Below are positions 33,592 to 43,648 of a stretch of 64,000 bases of DNA, one piece after another. Origin of the DNA: Texcoconibacillus texcoconensis (GTDB lineage Bacteria; Bacillota; Bacilli; Bacillales; Salisediminibacteriaceae); contig NZ_JACHHB010000017.1 in the NCBI RefSeq assembly GCF_014202575.1, forward strand, positions 1 through 64,000, given 5' to 3'. Positions within the stretch are counted from its first letter, which is position 1. The number at the start of each line of letters is the position of its first letter. A program made the position numbers and the translations under genes. The notes under the pieces are model-generated. The model was not told the DNA's origin. It was given only the letters and a program-made list of their open reading frames with translations, and searched no databases.

Positions 33592-34272
33592 GGATTTTCA
33601 CCTCTTTATTCGTTCCGTGTCGATTATAACAGAAAATGTTTCGAACGAAGAGAAATCAAGTGAAATTTTAAGATTTCACAAAATGAAGGAATCGAACGTT
33701 TTGTTTGATAAAAGGTCTTTTCATAAACGTCGTTTGTTTTTGATAAACTTAGCGAAGTGAATGGTGGCGATTCTCGGTCAGCGGTTACGTCCAGCGTGTC
33801 GTTCGCTCTTCATTGCGTGCATAAGAGAAGGGTTAACGGAGCGTATGCTCGTCCGCCCCCTCAAAAAATGATGTCTTTGGCTGAAATAACAGGTCGTATG
33901 TCCGCGGCAAAGAAGGTAACCATGAATACGAACAAGTGACGTGTGAACCGATGTCGTCTTGTGCCTAATGTCCACTTGTAACGAATCCAAAAGAACTTTA
34001 TATTTTGCTAATCCAATGATTCCCTCAATGAAGAGGTGAATCATTATAGATGTAATATGATAGATGGTTCATTGTGTGCAGCGGTTAGATTTGTATGTAT
34101 TTATTGTCATTGTAACCATATGGTGCCTTTAGGTATACAAACAACATGTTAAGAGGAGTCAGGGGTTCATTATAGAGGATTGTCAACTTACTACATATTA
34201 AAAAAGTGAAATCAATGATTTTTAAACAAAGAGTGGTAGACAAACGAAAGGAAATGAAATAGTGAGCTTTAA
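33592..34272. other. Gene-poor gap with a GC-rich, coding-like patch
   Basis: No complete gene is seen in these ~680 bases. The segment 33745-33960 is noticeably richer in G+C than its flanks and reads as protein-like short frames on both strands, each broken by stops (for example minus-strand FVFMVTFFAADIRPVISAKD, then a stop, then GGRAYAPLTLLLCTQ). It may be a decayed gene or a dispersed intergenic repeat. The remainder is AT-rich and featureless. Confidence 0.4.
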
Positions 34273-34974
34273 TTAAATTGTACAAATCTCTACTGGACAT
34301 TTCCCGCAGTGAAGTGTGGATTTAAGAAAGTTTAAGTCATGTAGAATGATCCAGCCGTTTTCTTGCGTTAGAATCTCTTTTTTTTCTAATTCTCTGAGCA
34401 TTCGATTAGCTGTTTCTCGTGATGTACCAATAAAATTGGCAATGTCTCGGTTGGTTAATTTTACATCAATAAGTATACCGTCAGGATGATTTTTGCCAAA
34501 AGAATTGTTAAAACGGATGAGAATTGAATACAGTGCACCAGTTTTTCCATATAGTAAAAGGTCACAGAACTTTGCCTGCGTAGATTGAGTATTTCGTGCA
34601 AACAGTTTAATAAATTGGACCGCGATATCACCGTTTTGAGTGAATAAGTTTTCTAGGAGTAGGCGATCAAAGCATACAAGCTCGGCATCCTCAACGACTT
34701 CCGCAGTCATACTTGTACTCATTTCATTAAATAAACTAAACTCACCAACAATTTCATCTTCTTGTTTTAAGTGAAGGTAAAAGGTTTTATGGTCAATCGT
34801 CATTTTACTTAGACGGACTTTCCCTTTTTGTATCAAATAAACATGATTTGTTTGCTCTCCTTCATAATAAAGTGTCGTACCTGTTCGGTATTTCACTCGA
34901 GTCCCTTGCTGAAGGAGGTATTTTTGTTGTGTGCTCGTTAATTGTTGAAAAAACGGTGTGGCCTTCCCATCCAT
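34273..34974 (-). CDS. Oxygen-sensing regulator Fnr, Bacillus type (second copy)
   Basis: This 233-residue paralogue of the protein at 26280 has the same layout and an almost identical C-terminal Fe-S motif, C223-x2-C226-x4-C231 (HCGKCPVEICTI). The recognition helix is IGTSRETANRML, differing slightly from the first copy (ESVNRML), which may change site preference. ATG 34974 is chosen because AAGGGGG lies eight bases upstream; nearer or earlier starts are badly spaced. It stands outside the anaerobic island, between fabF/LCP and yjaZ. Confidence 0.9.
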   Translation of the reverse strand: MDGKATPFFQQLTSTQQKYLLQQGTRVKYRTGTTLYYEGEQTNHVYLIQKGKVRLSKMTIDHKTFYLHLKQEDEIVGEFSLFNEMSTSMTAEVVEDAELVCFDRLLLENLFTQNGDIAVQFIKLFARNTQSTQAKFCDLLLYGKTGALYSILIRFNNSFGKNHPDGILIDVKLTNRDIANFIGTSRETANRMLRELEKKEILTQENGWIILHDLNFLKSTLHCGKCPVEICTI

Positions 34975-34993
34975 CTCCCCCATCCCCCTTTTC

Positions 34994-35011
34994 AATCACC
35001 TAGAAGTGATT
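34994..35011. promoter_or_regulatory. Inverted repeat in the leader of the second fnr
   Basis: AATCAC-ctagaa-GTGATT is a 6-bp inverted repeat with a six-base spacer. The arms are in the opposite sense to an Fnr box (ATCAC...GTGAT), so it is either a transcript hairpin or the site of another regulator. Confidence 0.35.
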
Positions 35012-35119
35012 GTTTGTATGGAAAGAATATCATAATCGTCAAAAAAAGAAAACACGCTTGAAATGTGTTCGCAGAACGTGTTAAAGCTGCATAAAATTAT
35101 TATCAAAGGGGGGGATAGT

Positions 35120-35968
35120 GTGGGTATTGAACCAACGAAAAGGTGGATTGAACGGTTTTCGACGAAGCAGCAATCAATAACGAATGTTCATGATTTACAC
35201 AAGTTACAGGAACGTTTTCTTGTTGAACCACTTTATGAGCATTTCAGATACGGTTCGTTACGGAATGTACATGAAATACTGATGAGAAACGGTCTAAGTC
35301 CTCCTCATGCGAAACTAAGTAAATGGATTAAATTAATGAAGAAAAAAGAAGTATATGTTTTATTAGAAAGACAATTTCATCGCTTGAAAGAAGATTGGAA
35401 GGGACCTAATATTCCGGTTTATCTATTTCCTCTAGATGAACGGAACCATTTCATTATGAAAAACTTAGGCAAGAAAAATGGTGTAACTTTTCCTTCTTGT
35501 ATTCTTTTATTTGTTCATGAATATACGGAAGTAGAAGATATTTGTGCGCTTCTTACACATGAGTACAGCCATGCGTGTCGGATCGAAAAATTTTCGATTG
35601 ATGAAAAGACTGTATCTCTTTTAGAGTCAATGGTTATGGAAGGGATCGCTGAAATGTCTGTTCTCAAGTACCATGGGGAAAAACATGTAGCTCAATGGAC
35701 AAAGGGTTATTCCGAAACCCTTTTGCAAGAGTGGTGGCATCGAGCTTTTATGAAACGTTTGAATATGAGAGGGTTAGCACAACAACATCCTTTTCTTTAT
35801 GGTGGAAAGTATCAGTTACCGCCGTGGATTGGATATGCGCTAGGCTTTTCGATAGTTGAGAAATATCAGAGGCAAACGAAAGAAGACGTAGATAAAATTC
35901 TAAATACATCAGCTGAGTATATTTTACAACGTTCTCGTTTTGAAGAGGAAAAGAAGGAAAATCACTAA
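35120..35968 (+). CDS. yjaZ: YjaZ-like DUF2268 putative Zn-protease
   Basis: This protein of about 282 residues starts at GTG 35120 after AAAGGGGGGG. The HExxH zinc motif is HEYSHACR (about residue 155), with a downstream ESMVMEGIAE that can supply the third ligand. This is the DUF2268/YjaZ pattern. No signal peptide is seen. In B. subtilis yjaZ also follows fabHA-fabF. Confidence 0.85.
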   Translation: MGIEPTKRWIERFSTKQQSITNVHDLHKLQERFLVEPLYEHFRYGSLRNVHEILMRNGLSPPHAKLSKWIKLMKKKEVYVLLERQFHRLKEDWKGPNIPVYLFPLDERNHFIMKNLGKKNGVTFPSCILLFVHEYTEVEDICALLTHEYSHACRIEKFSIDEKTVSLLESMVMEGIAEMSVLKYHGEKHVAQWTKGYSETLLQEWWHRAFMKRLNMRGLAQQHPFLYGGKYQLPPWIGYALGFSIVEKYQRQTKEDVDKILNTSAEYILQRSRFEEEKKENH

Positions 35969-36023
35969 ACCTCTAGAAGTTGTAATCAAAGTTAATGGAT
36001 ACGTACTTAATGGAGGTTTTTTT

Positions 36024-36236
36024 GTGGTTTTCCGTATCTTTTTTTTGTTATTAGGTTTTGGTTTTTCGGTGTCTGGGGGTATTAGCCTTGTGGCCTATTT
36101 GAATTTATTAACAGCGGGTTATTCAATCATAGATTATTTCATGTTTATCACGGTAAGGATAGAAACGATTTTTTTTATTATCGGTATTTTTTTGATCTGG
36201 ACAAGCATTTATTTTCCTTTTCGTCAAAAGAAGTAA
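36024..36236 (+). CDS. Small two-helix membrane protein, 70 residues
   Basis: GTG 36024 lies seven bases after TGGAGG, inside a longer frame whose earlier ATG overlaps yjaZ. The product is almost entirely hydrophobic with two helices (about 4-30 and 45-65) and a basic end (FRQKK). The family is not recognised. It is probably co-transcribed with yjaZ. Confidence 0.65.
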   Translation: MVFRIFFLLLGFGFSVSGGISLVAYLNLLTAGYSIIDYFMFITVRIETIFFIIGIFLIWTSIYFPFRQKK

Positions 36237-36324
36237 AAAGTTCATCTAATCAGTGGAATAAACTGGTTTTCCCCTGACCATACTGATACTAAAATGAATT
36301 GCTTGGTATAGGGGGCAATATCTT

Positions 36325-37077
36325 ATGGAAAATATCAAGGATGTTTGGGTGAATTGGTTCGAAGGTGAAGAAAATGGTTATAATGTGTGTGAGTTTTTTG
36401 AATGGCGCAAGTCAGATCGCATAGAAATGCTCGACAAAGTCGTTGTTTTGAAAGTAGAACCATCATTATTTTCAATCATCGAAAACAGCTTACAACCATT
36501 ACCGCAGGCGTTATTAGCAGATGTGTATGAACAAAGTTATATGAGAAAAAATACACAACGCCTCCCACTTGAGTATTGTTTTATTGCAACGGATGGTGAG
36601 CGAACTTTAACCGTTGATACACTTGGTTATGTGACACCGATTAGAAAAAGTCGCCTCGTTCCAAAGCAGGAAGAACAAGTCATTGAAATGGCTGGTCACC
36701 TAGAAACACGAAAATATAACCTAAGTGATGAGAAAAAAAGCAGAGAATATCATATGCTTTCACCTCACCCATCATTAATGTATGGGTTAAACAGAAAAGA
36801 ACGACAGTTAAAACAAATTTTGTTTATGGCTTTAGATCAATTACATACTGAAGCGTCGTTAGCGGAAGTTCGTTATTGGTTAACTGAATGGGCTCCGCAC
36901 CACTATGAAAAAATTCAAGCGATGACATTTGAACAAGCATGGAATGTTCTTTATGACTCAATTGCAACAGGTTGGTCGGAAAAGCATGAAGAGTTTTGCG
37001 AAGCGATCATTAAAGGACAACCGTTTTTCGAAAAGCTCTGGGAACTTCAACAAGATGAAAGTGTAAAAAATAAGTAA
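36325..37077 (+). CDS. yjbA: YjbA-family protein (DUF3603)
   Basis: This 250-residue soluble protein matches the YjbA/DUF3603 family ([45 protein letters not shown]). Its function is unknown. It lies next to trpS as in B. subtilis and is closed by a bidirectional terminator. Confidence 0.88.
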   Translation: MENIKDVWVNWFEGEENGYNVCEFFEWRKSDRIEMLDKVVVLKVEPSLFSIIENSLQPLPQALLADVYEQSYMRKNTQRLPLEYCFIATDGERTLTVDTLGYVTPIRKSRLVPKQEEQVIEMAGHLETRKYNLSDEKKSREYHMLSPHPSLMYGLNRKERQLKQILFMALDQLHTEASLAEVRYWLTEWAPHHYEKIQAMTFEQAWNVLYDSIATGWSEKHEEFCEAIIKGQPFFEKLWELQQDESVKNK

Positions 37078-37078
37078 T

Positions 37079-37129
37079 AAAAAGGTCGGTCATAGTAGAC
37101 TTAATCGTTTACTGTGACCGACCTTTTTT
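37079..37129. terminator. Bidirectional terminator between yjbA and trpS
   Basis: AAAAAGGTCGGTCA pairs with TGACCGACCTTTTTT. T-runs on both strands allow it to end both convergent genes. Confidence 0.9.
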
Positions 37130-37135
37130 ATTTGT

Positions 37136-38450
<1,315 letters not shown>

Positions 38451-38555
38451 TTATAATTTATGTAATGCACTTTCCATTACTCATTACTTTTGTTTAAATA
38501 TTATAGTTTAAATAAAACAAGTTGTAAATGCGGAGAAAACAGATAATTGATTCAA

Positions 38556-39536
38556 TTATGAAACGAATAACAAGTAATTCATCGATAAATATAAAGCAAT
38601 CATGATCAAAGCACTTCCTATACTTAATGCTTTACCTTTAGGATCTCTGTTTGCGTTTAAAAATATAATGACATGAAAGGCAAGTAGCATCAATAAAGTA
38701 ATGTATTGTCCGTGTTCTACGGAAGATAGTAATGGACCATTGAGGTCACTGACATCAAGTGCGATGAAAAGGAATAAGTTCATGATGTTGCTACCAAAAA
38801 GCATTGCAATCGCTAATCGCACGTTTTTAAGCCCTAATGCAACATAGACAGAAACAGCCTCTGGTAAAGAGGTTGCACAAGCGATAGCGACTGTACCGAT
38901 AAAACTTGAAGAGATTGTGGTTGTTTTAGCAATATAATCACCAGAAAGTGCAAGTGTAGAACCAAAGATTAAGATCAATACAGTAGAAATGAAGAACCCG
39001 TATTTTGCTTTTCTGACCGAAATGGCTCGTGTATGGAAACTTTCATCGTTTTCATTGTCAGCAAGGGGATGTTTTTTTTGAAAGTGCTGATATAGAAAAT
39101 AAATGAAGAAAAAAATGACTGCTGCAATTGATGACCAGCCAATATACAAACGTTCATCCCATATAGAATCCACTTGAGTATCAATCCATAACAGCAATGT
39201 AACAGAGAAACTCATGATAAAAGGGCCACGGACGAATAAAAATGATTGTTCAAGAAGCCTGTGCCTCGTAAATATGATATGAGCGATAGCTAGGATCAAT
39301 AAATTGAATCCATTACTGCCAAACATATTTCCAGCTGCGATCTCACGGTTATCAACAGAGAGGGCAACCCAACTCGTTGTGACTTCTGGTAATGTCGTAG
39401 CACCTGCAAGTAGAAAAGCACCGATGAAGGCGGTCCCCCATTTCGAACGCTCGCTAAGTACATCGGCATATGATGATAATTTGATTGAAGCAAGTACAGA
39501 CATGAGTGCAGAGAGGAGAAAAAGCAAAATCGCCAT
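38556..39536 (-). CDS. CaCA-family sodium/calcium (or Mn) exchanger
   Basis: This 326-residue membrane protein of the YrbG/CaCA family has ten helices in two inverted halves. Both alpha repeats are visible: FLLAGATTLPEVTTSW...GNMFGSNGFNLLIL and IGTVAIACATSLPEAVSVY...MLFGSNIMNLFLF. It exchanges a divalent cation for Na+ or H+. The yybP-ykoY riboswitch in its leader suggests that Mn2+ export is physiologically relevant. GGAGAG precedes its ATG at 39536. Confidence 0.9.
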   Translation of the reverse strand: MAILLFLLSALMSVLASIKLSSYADVLSERSKWGTAFIGAFLLAGATTLPEVTTSWVALSVDNREIAAGNMFGSNGFNLLILAIAHIIFTRHRLLEQSFLFVRGPFIMSFSVTLLLWIDTQVDSIWDERLYIGWSSIAAVIFFFIYFLYQHFQKKHPLADNENDESFHTRAISVRKAKYGFFISTVLILIFGSTLALSGDYIAKTTTISSSFIGTVAIACATSLPEAVSVYVALGLKNVRLAIAMLFGSNIMNLFLFIALDVSDLNGPLLSSVEHGQYITLLMLLAFHVIIFLNANRDPKGKALSIGSALIMIALYLSMNYLLFVS

Positions 39537-39573
39537 GTAATGTCTCTCCTTTAGTATTGGTTATAATCAAACA

Positions 39574-39713
39574 AAAAAGACCTTTTTATGCGAAGGTATT
39601 ACCTTCTGCACAAAAAGGTCTTGCGTCCTTTGCTTTAGCAAAGTTCGATAAACCGAGCGAATCATCGCTGTCTTGACGATTTATCGACCAATCTGGTCGC
39701 TACTCCCCTTTTT
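39574..39713 (-). promoter_or_regulatory. yybP-ykoY (manganese) riboswitch
   Basis: The minus strand reads AAAAAGGGGAGTAGC at the 5' end, contains CGTCAAGAC, and closes with CGCAAGACCTTTTT, all conserved blocks of the yybP-ykoY aptamer. The 3' strand of P1 is shared with a terminator: AAGACCTTTTT pairs with AAAAAGGTCTT around an AAGGTAATACCTT hairpin (39574-39624). Mn2+ binding would stabilise the aptamer and permit transcription of the exchanger. Confidence 0.9.
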
Positions 39714-39783
39714 ATGGAAAGAAAACATGAATTAAAGTTAGATTAGCATGTTACGTGAAGAATCGTCAAGTTAAGGGAAGGTG

Positions 39784-40323
39784 CTATTTAACTGGTAAAT
39801 GTTCTTTTCCGTTTACCTTGTATTGGTCAATTTTTTCGTCTAGATTTGTTAAACGACGAATCGCTTCACTTTCAGTAATTTTTCTATAATGGTGGAAACC
39901 ACCAGGCTCTTCGTCTTGTTCATCAGCTGAAGCAACAACTTCTTGCAGGGGTTCTCTCTCAATAGAGCTCGTAGGAAGGTACGAATCTGTATGAAGAAGA
40001 ATGGCTAGTGAAATTTGTTTTGCAGCAACTCTGTCTTCACCAAGGCGAATTAATAACTTGTGTGATCGTTCGGCACCTTTAATAGCATGAATGTCATTTT
40101 CTTTATATAATTCATAATCCCATTGGCCATCTTTATACCAAGTATAATGACCTATGTCATGGAGGAAAGCAGCTTTGGTAGCTAAATCAGGAGATACGTT
40201 ATACGTTTTGCTGAGTTCAAAAGCAATCTCAGCTGTTGCGATTGCATGAGCAAGTCCAGAACGCTTTACGTATTTTTTTGTGATCGGATGTTCGTATATT
40301 TCTCGCAAACGTAATCTTTTCAT
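39784..40323 (-). CDS. HD-domain phosphohydrolase
   Basis: This 179-residue protein carries the HD-superfamily metal motif (H at LAHAIATAEIA, HD in AAFLHDIGHY, then the late IHAIKGAERSH and LLHTD). The substrate is unknown; related small HD proteins act on nucleotides or phosphates. ATG 40323 follows AAAAGGAGG at nine bases. It is a single-gene unit with no terminator recognised. Confidence 0.85.
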   Translation of the reverse strand: MKRLRLREIYEHPITKKYVKRSGLAHAIATAEIAFELSKTYNVSPDLATKAAFLHDIGHYTWYKDGQWDYELYKENDIHAIKGAERSHKLLIRLGEDRVAAKQISLAILLHTDSYLPTSSIEREPLQEVVASADEQDEEPGGFHHYRKITESEAIRRLTNLDEKIDQYKVNGKEHLPVK

Positions 40324-40508
40324 GTTAAGACCTCCTTTTTCGATAATGATGAAGAAACTTTATTGCGGAAAAGGGGGCTTCGATTTTCGTTCAAAGATAT
40401 ATTTTTAAAATTATATGAAATGAAAAAGAGAATGTCAATAATCAGATGCTCAACTTTTATTAAAACATTTGCGTTTTGTCGAAAATTCCTATTGCTTGTA
40501 AAATATGA

Positions 40509-40537
40509 TTGGTAAATGTCGAGAAGCGTTGTATAAT
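40509..40537 (+). promoter_or_regulatory. Sigma-A-type promoter of the 40651 gene
   Basis: TTGGTA, a 17-base spacer and a perfect TATAAT (40532-40537), 114 bases upstream of the start codon. The rest of the 40324-40650 gap is AT-rich with nothing else recognised. Confidence 0.65.
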
Positions 40538-40650
40538 TTGTTAGAGAAAGCAAAAACCTTTTCTCCAAATAAACGATATTTTATGGATGAACTGGTGGAG
40601 TTGAACGTACGATAAATTAAAGACATCTAAAAGTAAAGGCAGGGAATATC

Positions 40651-41862
40651 ATGGGGAAGCGATCATCTTTTTATTTAGCATCAGGCATCGCACTTGCGCT
40701 GAGCTTATCAATGGTGACTGAAGTGGGTGCTAATAATGATGAGAGAACGATATCAGAACATGAGAAAAAACAGTCAGTATTGGAGCCGCGTAAATGGCCA
40801 GATCGTGTTGAGCGATTAACTTTCGATTCTGGCTACGATTTTGAATACCCTGATGCTGTTCGGGGTGTTTATGTGACAGGGCACTCGGCAGGGGGGGCGC
40901 GCTTTGATACATTAGTTGACATGATGGATGAAACGGCTTTGAACTCGATGGTTATTGATATAAAAGATGATTATGGCAATTTAACGTATCGCCCTGAAAA
41001 TGAGAATTCGCCGTATATGGATATTAGTACAGAGTATATAAAGGATCCGTCAGAAATGATGGAAACACTTGAGGAACATGAAATTTACCCCATCGCTCGT
41101 GTTGTTGTTTTTAAAGACAGTGTGCTAGCTGAGAAGAGACCTGACTGGTCATTTCTACAGAATGGTGAAGTTTGGAAAAATGGTAGAGGGGAAGCGTTTG
41201 TTAACCCGTTTCTTAAAGAGGTGTGGGACTATAACGTAGACATTGCGAGAAAAGCAGCAGAAATGGGCTTCCAAGAAATACAATTTGATTACGTACGTTT
41301 TCCTGAGGGATTTGAAACGCGGGATGAAGACCTTGATTATGAAGTAGGAAACTATAAAGATTCGGCAGGTGACAACATACAGCAACGTGTCGATTCAGTA
41401 ACTGATTTTGTAGAATATGCGTATGATGAACTTCAGATGTACGATGTCGATGTATCCGTGGATATCTTTGGTTATACAGCGACTCTTCCTGAGGCACCAG
41501 GGATCGGGCAAAACTTTACAAGGATTTCCGAACACGTAGATGTTATTTCATCAATGCCTTATCCAAGTCATTGGACTTCTTACTTTGGCATTGATAAACC
41601 TGATTTATACCCATATGAAATCATGGATGAATATTTAAAAGTTGAAGGCGAAAAGTTGTCTGAATTAGACGCCCCACCAGTATCTCGCCCGTGGTTACAA
41701 GATTTTACTGCATCATATCTTGGACCTGGTAATTATCAGACGTATGGTGTCGATGAAGTAGAAGCACAAATTCAAGCATTGTATGACAATGGTGTTGATG
41801 AATTTCTCCTTTGGAATGCAGGTAATAGCTATACAGAAGGTGTCGATTATTTACTTGAATAG
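40651..41862 (+). CDS. Exported putative glycoside hydrolase (DUF4015)
   Basis: This 403-residue protein has an N-terminal signal peptide (about 1-27) and a TIM-barrel domain of the DUF4015 putative glycosidase family. Typical segments are RGVYVTGHSAGGARFDTLVDMMDETALNSMVIDIKDDYG, FQEIQFDYVRFPEG and VDVSVDIFGYTA. The conserved acidic residues at strand ends would be catalytic. The chain is acidic, fitting a saline exterior. It is monocistronic with its own promoter and terminator. Confidence 0.88.
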   Translation: MGKRSSFYLASGIALALSLSMVTEVGANNDERTISEHEKKQSVLEPRKWPDRVERLTFDSGYDFEYPDAVRGVYVTGHSAGGARFDTLVDMMDETALNSMVIDIKDDYGNLTYRPENENSPYMDISTEYIKDPSEMMETLEEHEIYPIARVVVFKDSVLAEKRPDWSFLQNGEVWKNGRGEAFVNPFLKEVWDYNVDIARKAAEMGFQEIQFDYVRFPEGFETRDEDLDYEVGNYKDSAGDNIQQRVDSVTDFVEYAYDELQMYDVDVSVDIFGYTATLPEAPGIGQNFTRISEHVDVISSMPYPSHWTSYFGIDKPDLYPYEIMDEYLKVEGEKLSELDAPPVSRPWLQDFTASYLGPGNYQTYGVDEVEAQIQALYDNGVDEFLLWNAGNSYTEGVDYLLE

Positions 41863-41871
41863 AGTTGTTAT

Positions 41872-41910
41872 ACAAAATGCGTCTCAGGAAGTCCTGGAGG
41901 CGCATTTTGT
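41872..41910 (+). terminator. Terminator of the DUF4015 gene
   Basis: ACAAAATGCGTCTC pairs imperfectly with GAGGCGCATTTTGT, then ATTTTGT. Confidence 0.75.
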
Positions 41911-42013
41911 ATTTTGTAAAAAAAATAAGTGTACGTCGCGAATTTTTAAAAGTACAAGAGGAAATCGTTGCTTTTTTATCAAATGTAGCGCTGATGTGAA
42001 TGGAGGGCCTCAA

Positions 42014-42133
42014 ATGGAAAAAAACGTATCCTTAGTTAAAATAGACCATGTTTATCGAGCGAGTAAAATCACATATAATAGTAGTAGGGATATGCATTCG
42101 GTCAGCTTAAAAAGAGGATCTTATAGTCCTTGA
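42014..42133 (+). CDS. Small protein upstream of yjbC, 39 residues
   Basis: ATG 42014 lies seven bases after GGAGG and opens a 39-codon frame rich in Ser, Lys and Arg, with no helix or motif. Its stop overlaps a TTG that could start yjbC (TTGA), suggesting a leader peptide or a genuine small protein coupled to yjbC-spx. Not recognised. Confidence 0.5.
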   Translation: MEKNVSLVKIDHVYRASKITYNSSRDMHSVSLKRGSYSP

Positions 42134-42159
42134 AAAAAATTGGAGGTTTCCAACGAGGC

Positions 42160-42732
42160 ATGAGAAAAAATTGGTATGAAAAGTTAAATGACTATTTCCC
42201 TGTCGAGGAAATGAAATCCAAAGAGCATATGGACCTTTTACTAAAGGAGAAAAAAGGGACGTACAAAAAGGACGAAGGTCCTCATCATGTGATGATGTAC
42301 GTGGAAATGGAAGATTTTATATTTATTGATTATCTTTTCGTTTCTACATCAGCACGAGGAAAAGGAATAGGTACGAAGTTGTTAGAGAAGCTAAAGCAAA
42401 AGATAAAGCCAATCATTCTCGAGGTAGAGCCGATTGACTATGAAGATAGCGATACAGAAAAAAGACAACGGTTTTATAAGCGAGAAGGTTTTGAGCATGC
42501 CAAATCAATCGGATACCGTCGTCGATCATTAGCAACTGGGGAAATTAGTGAATTAGAAATTTTATATTGGTCCCCGAAACAAGAGTCAGAAGAGAGTATT
42601 TATGAAAAAATGCGTCATACGTATGAAACGATTCATACGTATAAGGATAAAGAGCTTTATGGAAAATCATACGAAGCTGCTGAAAAAGTATTAAGTTTGG
42701 ATGAAAGTGCTGAGCACCAACCGACGACGTGA
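42160..42732 (+). CDS. yjbC: YjbC-like GNAT acetyltransferase
   Basis: This protein of about 190 residues contains the acetyl-CoA-binding loop of GNAT enzymes (VSTSARGKGIGTKLLEKL, about residues 67-84) and the YjbC-specific start RKNWYEKLNDYFPVEEMKSKEHM. ATG 42160 fits that start; a TTG at 42130 is the alternative. In B. subtilis yjbC precedes spx and is stress-induced. The acetyl acceptor is unknown. Confidence 0.88.
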   Translation: MRKNWYEKLNDYFPVEEMKSKEHMDLLLKEKKGTYKKDEGPHHVMMYVEMEDFIFIDYLFVSTSARGKGIGTKLLEKLKQKIKPIILEVEPIDYEDSDTEKRQRFYKREGFEHAKSIGYRRRSLATGEISELEILYWSPKQESEESIYEKMRHTYETIHTYKDKELYGKSYEAAEKVLSLDESAEHQPTT

Positions 42733-42791
42733 TGAAGCTGACCATATCCCTTGCAATAAATTGTGAAACATCAGAAAGGAAGGTGTTTTGC

Positions 42792-42920
42792 ATGAAAGGG
42801 AAAGAGAAAAAGCGTAAGAAAAAGCGTGAATTATGGAAAGATTTGTTGAAGCGTCGTTGGCCTGAGTTGGAACCTAGGCCAAGCGGCAGGCCTGTTTCAC
42901 AACCGAAAACGATTGCGTGA
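42792..42920 (+). CDS. Small basic protein, 42 residues
   Basis: ATG 42792 lies about eight bases after AAAGGAAGG. The product is highly basic (KGKEKKRKKKRELWKDLLKRRWPELEP...), consistent with a nucleic-acid or ribosome-associated peptide. It is closed by a strong terminator, which supports a real gene. No family recognised. Confidence 0.6.
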   Translation: MKGKEKKRKKKRELWKDLLKRRWPELEPRPSGRPVSQPKTIA

Positions 42921-42924
42921 TGGT

Positions 42925-42961
42925 AAAAATGAGGTGGAAATATCAATTCCACCTCATTTTT
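42925..42961 (+). terminator. Terminator between the small basic gene and spx
   Basis: AAAATGAGGTGGAA-tatcaa-TTCCACCTCATTTTT, a perfect stem and T-run. Confidence 0.9.
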
Positions 42962-43158
42962 AAGTTTTAATTTCTATATAGTGGGAACATGATAAAAGAC
43001 AAGAAAAAACAAATCCAAGATCACAATTGAGAAAAAAACACTTTTTATTGAGAAAACATCTGTATTTTTTGTAATAATTATTGTATAATATCAATTAGAA
43101 AATAAGAAAAAACTTTTATAATATAGAGAGATTGATAATGAAGGGAGAATCGGGCGAT

Positions 43159-43563
43159 ATGGTTACGTTGTTGACTTCACCAAGTTGTACTTCGTGTCGA
43201 AAAGCTAAGGCATGGTTAGAAGAGCACGAAATTGAGTTTGTCGAAAGAAATATTTTTTCAGAACCGCTTTCCGTTGAAGAAGTGAAAGAAGTGGTTCGAT
43301 TAACTGAAGACGGCACAGATGAGATTATTTCAACCAGATCTAAAGTTTTCCAAGAGTTAGAAGTTGATTTAGATTCAATGTCACTTCAAGAATTATTTAA
43401 GCTCATTAGTGAGCATCCTGGTTTATTACGACGTCCAATTATCATGGATGAAAAACGAATTCAAGTTGGTTACAATGATGCTGAAATACGTCGCTTTTTA
43501 CCTCGTAAAGTACGCACATTTCAACTTCAAGAAGCAGCTGAGCAACTTGTTAATGAATTTTAA
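43159..43563 (+). CDS. spx: Global stress regulator Spx
   Basis: This 134-residue ArsC-fold regulator binds the RNA polymerase alpha C-terminal domain and activates thiol-stress genes. The redox switch is the CXXC in [13 protein letters not shown] (about residues 10-13). The RPAx-binding surface and the C-terminal degradation region follow family length. ATG 43159 is the family start. Spx turnover is controlled by ClpXP with SpxH, and the spxH, mecA and pepF neighbours lie further right. Confidence 0.96.
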   Translation: MVTLLTSPSCTSCRKAKAWLEEHEIEFVERNIFSEPLSVEEVKEVVRLTEDGTDEIISTRSKVFQELEVDLDSMSLQELFKLISEHPGLLRRPIIMDEKRIQVGYNDAEIRRFLPRKVRTFQLQEAAEQLVNEF

Positions 43564-43570
43564 AGGGTTT

Positions 43571-43648
43571 AAAAAAGAGGACTGGTTCCAACATTTCTAA
43601 TGCCGACCTTTTTGTTGGGCTTAGTGAAATGTTGAACCAGTCTTTTTT
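43571..43648. terminator. Bidirectional terminator between spx and the TerC gene
   Basis: GACTGGTTCCAACATTTC pairs with GAAATGTTGAACCAGTC; A/T-runs on both sides serve both convergent genes. Confidence 0.85.

Noticed and set aside
41783-42133. A 116-codon frame after the DUF4015 gene
   Set aside because: Most of it overlaps the DUF4015 gene out of frame and crosses its terminator; only the last 39 codons, with GGAGG, are kept.
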